Position numbers and translations under genes: made by a program | Notes under the pieces: model-generated | The model's database searches: none | The model's input: only the letters and a program-made list of their open reading frames with translations | What the model was told of the DNA's origin: nothing | Assembly (NCBI RefSeq): GCF_001667315.1 | Contig: NZ_LZHT01000085.1 | Coordinates: forward strand, 24,725 to 88,724 | Length of the DNA: 64,000 nt | Origin: Mycobacterium sp. 852002-10029_SCH5224772 | GTDB lineage: Bacteria; Actinomycetota; Actinomycetes; Mycobacteriales; Mycobacteriaceae | Reading direction: 5' to 3' | Shown: piece by piece, positions 60,710 through 64,000 of the stretch | Layout of the letters: each line of letters starts with the position of its first letter | How positions within the stretch are numbered: the stretch's first letter is position 1

Positions 60710-61729
60710 TTAGAACTGCAGCGCGCGAAACCGCCAGTCCAGCACCGGCCGGTCCGGTTCGCCCTCGGCGTCGCTGACCGCGTACACCAGCGACCGCAGC
60801 GCGAGCACACCCCCGTGCTCGGTCGGTTCGGCGGATTCGACGTGCAGCTCGCTGTAGAGGGTGTCGCCCTCGTGCACGGGGCCGGTGTGATCGCACGACT
60901 GCCAGCCCAGGATGGTCACCAGGTTGGGCAGCAGCCTGCTGGCCTGCGCGAGCGCCAGCCCGATGGTGTGCCCGCCGTACACCAGCCGGTGCCCGCCGAC
61001 CCGCGAATCATGATGGGTCGCAGCGATATTGAGGGTGAGCCGGGCGAGTTCGGCGGCGCTGCTGACGACATCGGCGGTGCTGTGCAGCACCGAGCCCGCC
61101 AAGCCGGCATCGAAATGCGGGCCGGGTACCTTGGTGCGGAAAACCTCACCGTCCCATTGGGCCGTCGGATCGTGGGCCGGGCCGGGCACATCGGCGCCGA
61201 TGGTGGACAGCTCGTCGTGCGGCGCTTCTCGCCCGGGATCGAAATTGGGGCTGGCGGGCAGCATGCCGCAGCGGTAGAAGTCGAGGACCAACTGATCGGC
61301 CTGGTCGATCGTGGTCATCCGCAGCGCCGCCATGCCCGTTGCGGCCCGGCCCGGCTTGGGTGAATTGGCGCGCAGCCCAACCACTTCGGTGCGGGTATAG
61401 AGGGAATCGCCGATGACCGGGAAGCGGTGAAACACCAGGCCGCGATAGAACAGGTTGGCCTTGACCCGCTGGGTAACCAGCGTCGACTGCCCGATCGCCA
61501 CATCGCACACCAACCCGGGGTGCGCCAGCGGCGTGGGCAGGCCGGTGACCGCCCCACACAGGTCGGCGTCCAGCGCCAGGCGCAGCCGGTCGCCCACGAT
61601 CGCCTGGTGCGCGCCCGCCAAGCCGGATGACAGTGTCATCGACGGCGCCCAGTCGAACACCTGCCCGACCGAGAGGTCGTCGAAGTACGGTCCGCCCTCG
61701 CGAACCCGCGCATACCCGTCACTCGTCAC
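60710..61729 (-). CDS. Double-hotdog hydratase (Rv0216-like)
   Basis: A 339-aa protein with two hotdog repeats, matching Rv0216 (337 aa as I recall), whose structure showed an R-hydratase-like double hotdog. The N-terminal repeat covers about 10-165 and the C-terminal one 195-339 (NIAATHHDSRVGGHRLVYGGHTIGLALAQA). The Asp-x4-His catalytic pair of MaoC hydratases is altered (HHDSRVGGHR), so activity may differ. Start is GTG. It lies about 24 bases upstream of the CoA-transferase. Confidence 0.9.
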   Translation of the reverse strand: MTSDGYARVREGGPYFDDLSVGQVFDWAPSMTLSSGLAGAHQAIVGDRLRLALDADLCGAVTGLPTPLAHPGLVCDVAIGQSTLVTQRVKANLFYRGLVFHRFPVIGDSLYTRTEVVGLRANSPKPGRAATGMAALRMTTIDQADQLVLDFYRCGMLPASPNFDPGREAPHDELSTIGADVPGPAHDPTAQWDGEVFRTKVPGPHFDAGLAGSVLHSTADVVSSAAELARLTLNIAATHHDSRVGGHRLVYGGHTIGLALAQASRLLPNLVTILGWQSCDHTGPVHEGDTLYSELHVESAEPTEHGGVLALRSLVYAVSDAEGEPDRPVLDWRFRALQF

Positions 61730-61758
61730 AACGCCCCATGCTGGCAGGCTGTGGAATC

Positions 61759-61834
61759 GAGGGTCAATCCGGATCGACCCTCAACGTCGACTTGATGATG
61801 CCGCTTCGCAGGTTTTGCCCATCAAGTCGACGTT
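61759..61834. repeat. Compound inverted-repeat element before fadE3
   Basis: Two stems lie side by side: GAGGGTC/GACCCTC (61759-61782, with inner ATCC/GGAT) and a perfect 15-bp repeat, AACGTCGACTTGATG (61783-61797) with CATCAAGTCGACGTT (61820-61834), loop 22. It fills most of the divergent Rv0216/fadE3 promoter region. Confidence 0.65.
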
Positions 61835-61861
61835 CGGTGCAAATCGGTGAGGTGCTCACAG

Positions 61862-63007
61862 GTGAATGACGAAGAGGACATGCTGGTCGCCACGGTGCGG
61901 GCGTTCATCGACCGCGAGGTCAAGCCGAGCGTGCGCGAGGCCGAACACGCCAATACCTATCCCGAGGCGTGGATCGAGCAGATGAAGCGGATCGGCATCT
62001 ACGGGCTGGCCGTGCCAGAGGAGTACGGCGGCTCGCCGGTGTCGATGCCCTGCTACGTGCGGGTCACCGAGGAGCTGGCGCGGGGCTGGATGAGCCTGGC
62101 CGGGGCGATGGGTGGGCACACCGTGGTCGCCAAGCTGCTAACGCTGTTTGGCACCGAGGACCAGAAGCGGGCCTACCTGCCGCGGATGGCCAGCGGCGAG
62201 GTCCGCGCCACCATGGCGTTGACCGAGCCCGGCGGCGGCTCGGACTTGCAGAACATGGCGACCACCGCGCTGAGCGACGACGCGGGCGGGTTGGTGATCA
62301 ACGGGTCCAAGACCTGGATCAGCAACGCCCGCCGCGCCGGGCTGATCGCCCTGTTGTGCAAGACAGACCCGAACGCCAAGCCGCGCCACACCGGCATCTC
62401 GATCGTGCTCGTCGAGCACGGACCTGGCCTGACGGTGTCGCGGGACCTGCCCAAGTTGGGCTACAAGGGCGTAGAGTCCTGCGAGCTGTCATTCGACGAG
62501 TTCCGGGTGCCGCAAACGGCGATACTGGGAGGCGTTGCGGGTGAAGGCTTTTCGCAGATGATGAAGGGACTCGAGACGGGGCGTATCCAGGTGGCCGCCC
62601 GCGCCCTGGGCGTGGCCACGGCCGCGCTCGAGGATGCGCTGACCTACGCCCAGCAGCGGGAGAGCTTCGGGCAACCGATCTGGCAGCACCAGTCGGTGGG
62701 CAATTATTTGGCCGACATGGCGACCAAACTCACCGCGGCCCGTCAGCTCACCCGCTATGCCGCCGAGCGTTACGACAGCGGTGAACGCTGCGACATGGAG
62801 GCCGGGATGGCCAAACTGTTCGCCTCCGAGGTGGCGATGGAGATCGCGCTGAACGCGGTGCGAATCCACGGCGGCTACGGCTATTCCACCGAATACGACG
62901 TCGAACGCTATTTCCGGGACGCGCCCCTGATGATCGTCGGTGAGGGAACCAACGAGATCCAGCGCAATGTGATTGCCCGGCAACTGGTGACGCGGGGCGG
63001 GATCTGA
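61862..63007 (+). CDS. fadE3: Acyl-CoA dehydrogenase FadE3
   Basis: A 381-aa acyl-CoA dehydrogenase matching Rv0215c. Standard features: ALTEPGGGSDLQNM, WISNARRAGLIALLCKTD, the R-Q-S-F segment QQRESFGQPIWQHQSV, NAVRIHGGYGYSTEYDVERYFRDA and the catalytic-glutamate region VGEGTNEIQRN. The GTG at 61862 has GAGG 9 bases upstream; a GTG at 61847 would add 5 residues. A long inverted-repeat element lies directly upstream. The chain-length preference is unknown. Confidence 0.93.
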   Translation: MNDEEDMLVATVRAFIDREVKPSVREAEHANTYPEAWIEQMKRIGIYGLAVPEEYGGSPVSMPCYVRVTEELARGWMSLAGAMGGHTVVAKLLTLFGTEDQKRAYLPRMASGEVRATMALTEPGGGSDLQNMATTALSDDAGGLVINGSKTWISNARRAGLIALLCKTDPNAKPRHTGISIVLVEHGPGLTVSRDLPKLGYKGVESCELSFDEFRVPQTAILGGVAGEGFSQMMKGLETGRIQVAARALGVATAALEDALTYAQQRESFGQPIWQHQSVGNYLADMATKLTAARQLTRYAAERYDSGERCDMEAGMAKLFASEVAMEIALNAVRIHGGYGYSTEYDVERYFRDAPLMIVGEGTNEIQRNVIARQLVTRGGI

Positions 63008-63091
63008 CCCGGGCTCGCCAATCTCGCGGCCGGGGAATGACGTTGGGAGTATATTTACCTGACTTCTGAACCAAAGGGAAAGGCAGCCGCC

Positions 63092-63565
63092 ATGAGTTAT
63101 CCCCCCGCGCCGCCCGGAGGTTCGCCAGAATGGCCCGGTCAGCAACCGGAATGGCAAGGGCAGCAACCGGAATGGCAAGGACAGCCGCCGCCGGGGTATC
63201 CGGCGCAGCCACCGCCGGCGTGGCCGGGCCAGCCGCCCGCGGGATGGCCGGCTCCGCAGCCGGGCTGGCAGGGCCAGCAGGAGCCCGAGAATTATCTGGT
63301 CTGGGCGATCCTGTGCACGGTGCTGTGCTGCCTGCCGTTGGGGATCGTGTCGATCGTCTACTCCAACAAGGTCTCCGGGCTGTGGGCGCAGGGACGCTAC
63401 GCCGAGGCGCACGAGGCGGCCAACAATGCCAAGAAGTGGGCCATCATCGGCGCCATCGTCGGTGTCGTCGCGGCGGTGATCTTCGTGCTCATCTACGTCG
63501 TCGCGGGCGTGCTCATCGTCTCGAATTTGCCGTCGACGACAACCACCACTTATTCGGGCTTCTGA
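63092..63565 (+). CDS. CD225/dispanin-type membrane protein with Pro/Gln/Trp-rich N-terminus
   Basis: A 157-aa protein. Residues 1-65 are proline-, glutamine- and tryptophan-rich with repeats of QQPEWQG and QPPPxWPG. Residues 68-95 form a membrane helix ([24 protein letters not shown]) followed by [25 protein letters not shown], the CD225/dispanin signature, and a second helix at 122-146. The family is found across actinobacteria, with unknown role in bacteria. AAAGGGAAAGG precedes the ATG. Confidence 0.85.
   Translation: MSYPPAPPGGSPEWPGQQPEWQGQQPEWQGQPPPGYPAQPPPAWPGQPPAGWPAPQPGWQGQQEPENYLVWAILCTVLCCLPLGIVSIVYSNKVSGLWAQGRYAEAHEAANNAKKWAIIGAIVGVVAAVIFVLIYVVAGVLIVSNLPSTTTTTYSGF
63140..63181 (+). 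repeat. Tandem 21-bp repeat in the CD225 gene
   Basis: CAGCAACCGGAATGGCAAGG plus one base is present twice head to tail with one mismatch at the last position, encoding two QQPEWQG units. Copy number could vary between strains. Confidence 0.7.
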
Positions 63566-64000
63566 GCCCAGCGCCCATAGCCTGCGACACCGAAAGCCCG
63601 TTGTTCCAACGTCAACCGAGACCGCCGTCTTCGTCGCGTAGCAGTTTTTCGGGGTGGTGGTAGGTGTTGGTGCGGGGTTGGCCGTGGTCGAGGTGGGGGG
63701 GGTGGTTTCCATTCGGTGTCGCCGTGGGTGTTTTTGTGGGTGGTCCAGCCGCGGGGTTGGAGCATGCGGTGATGGGGGCCGCAGGCGAAGGTGAGGTCGT
63801 TGATGTCGGTGCTGTGGCAGGTGGCGTAGTCGGTGACGTGGTGGACTTCGCAGTAGTAGCCCGACACGGTGCACCCGGGTGTGGTGCAGCCGCGGTCTTT
63901 GGCGTGCAACACGATTCGTTGGCCGGGGGAGGCCAGCCGTTTGGTGTGATAGAGGGCCAGGGCTTTGCCGTTGTCGAAGATGGCTAGGTAGTGGTGGGCC
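63550..64000 (-). CDS. DUF222/HNH endonuclease-type protein (13E12 family), partial, probable frameshift
   Basis: The C-terminal part of a DUF222-HNH protein whose 5' part lies beyond the window. The HNH region reads [21 protein letters not shown], then [13 protein letters not shown] and GWTTHKN, with the zinc-type cysteines and catalytic His pair intact. After TEWKPPP the current frame becomes Pro/Arg-rich and ends at 63550, overlapping the CD225 gene. If the 8-G run at 63695-63702 (plus strand) were 7, the frame would read [19 protein letters not shown], the usual family ending, and stop at 63612. The tail is therefore probably frameshifted, by mutation, slippage or sequencing error. Confidence 0.8.
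   Translation of the reverse strand, partial: AHHYLAIFDNGKALALYHTKRLASPGQRIVLHAKDRGCTTPGCTVSGYYCEVHHVTDYATCHSTDINDLTFACGPHHRMLQPRGWTTHKNTHGDTEWKPPPPPRPRPTPHQHLPPPRKTATRRRRRSRLTLEQRAFGVAGYGRWAQKPE

Overview
The window looks like chromosomal DNA of a slow-growing Mycobacterium, most likely in or near the M. avium complex. It is GC-rich with many GTG/TTG starts. Its backbone follows, in reversed orientation, the M. tuberculosis order I remember from Rv0251c (hsp) down to Rv0215c (fadE3). Ortholog names are recalled from protein sequence and gene order, not from a search.

Layout. 0-5.4 kb: small heat-shock protein, a PEP-mutase-like enzyme, Rv0250c, and the sdh1-type succinate dehydrogenase operon (membrane anchor, SdhA, SdhB). 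5.5-15.3 kb: a 54-aa gene, a flavin reductase, a 2OG-Fe(II) oxygenase, then a lipid block (fadE5, fadA2, fabG4, htdX), the TetR regulator Rv0238 and lipoprotein lpqI. 15.3-21.6 kb: two small DUF2613 proteins, the arabinosyltransferase aftD, and an LMF-family membrane protein. 21.6-29 kb: an accessory block that I do not recall from this interval in M. tuberculosis (formate dehydrogenase with a LysR regulator, DUF2945/DUF488 stress genes, a cysteine-rich HTH regulator with small membrane proteins, DUF309, an acetolactate-synthase-like enzyme). 29-37.3 kb: gabD1, R2lox (nrdB), the Rv0232 TetR, fadE4, php coupled to a CoA ligase, and an alpha/beta hydrolase. 37.5-47.3 kb: the trehalose-mycolate transport neighbourhood (tmaT, Rv0227c, Rv0226c, Rv0225, mtrP) with a DedA and a TerC gene inserted, then the aldehyde dehydrogenase Rv0223c. 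47.4-51.7 kb: a second accessory block (two TetR regulators, a fadD-like ligase, an ICMT-like methyltransferase). 51.7-63 kb: echA1, a WS/DGAT, lipC, a methyltransferase, a hydrolase, lipW, an amidohydrolase, a CoA-transferase with unusual domain order, the Rv0216 hydratase and fadE3. The end holds a proline-rich CD225-type membrane protein and the 3' part of a DUF222/HNH gene with a probable frameshift.

Main theme: fatty-acid and envelope-lipid metabolism (acyl-CoA dehydrogenases, thiolase, ketoreductase, hydratases, CoA ligases, lipases, mycolate transport, arabinan synthesis), each block with its own local TetR/LysR regulator. The best unexplained signals are: one operator-like motif (TTACT-N4-RGTMA) in front of fadE5, between fadA2 and fabG4, and in front of the Rv0238 tetR; a compact dyad between lysR and fdh; two short ORFs that overlap the next start codon (ATGA/GTGA); a regulator with SufR-like C-terminal cysteines; and a CoA-transferase that appears circularly permuted. 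No tRNA, rRNA, CRISPR array or complete insertion sequence was seen. The two longest stretches without a gene are about 296 bases (9277-9572, two strong terminators) and 292 bases (47346-47637, an inverted-repeat element followed by AT-rich DNA).
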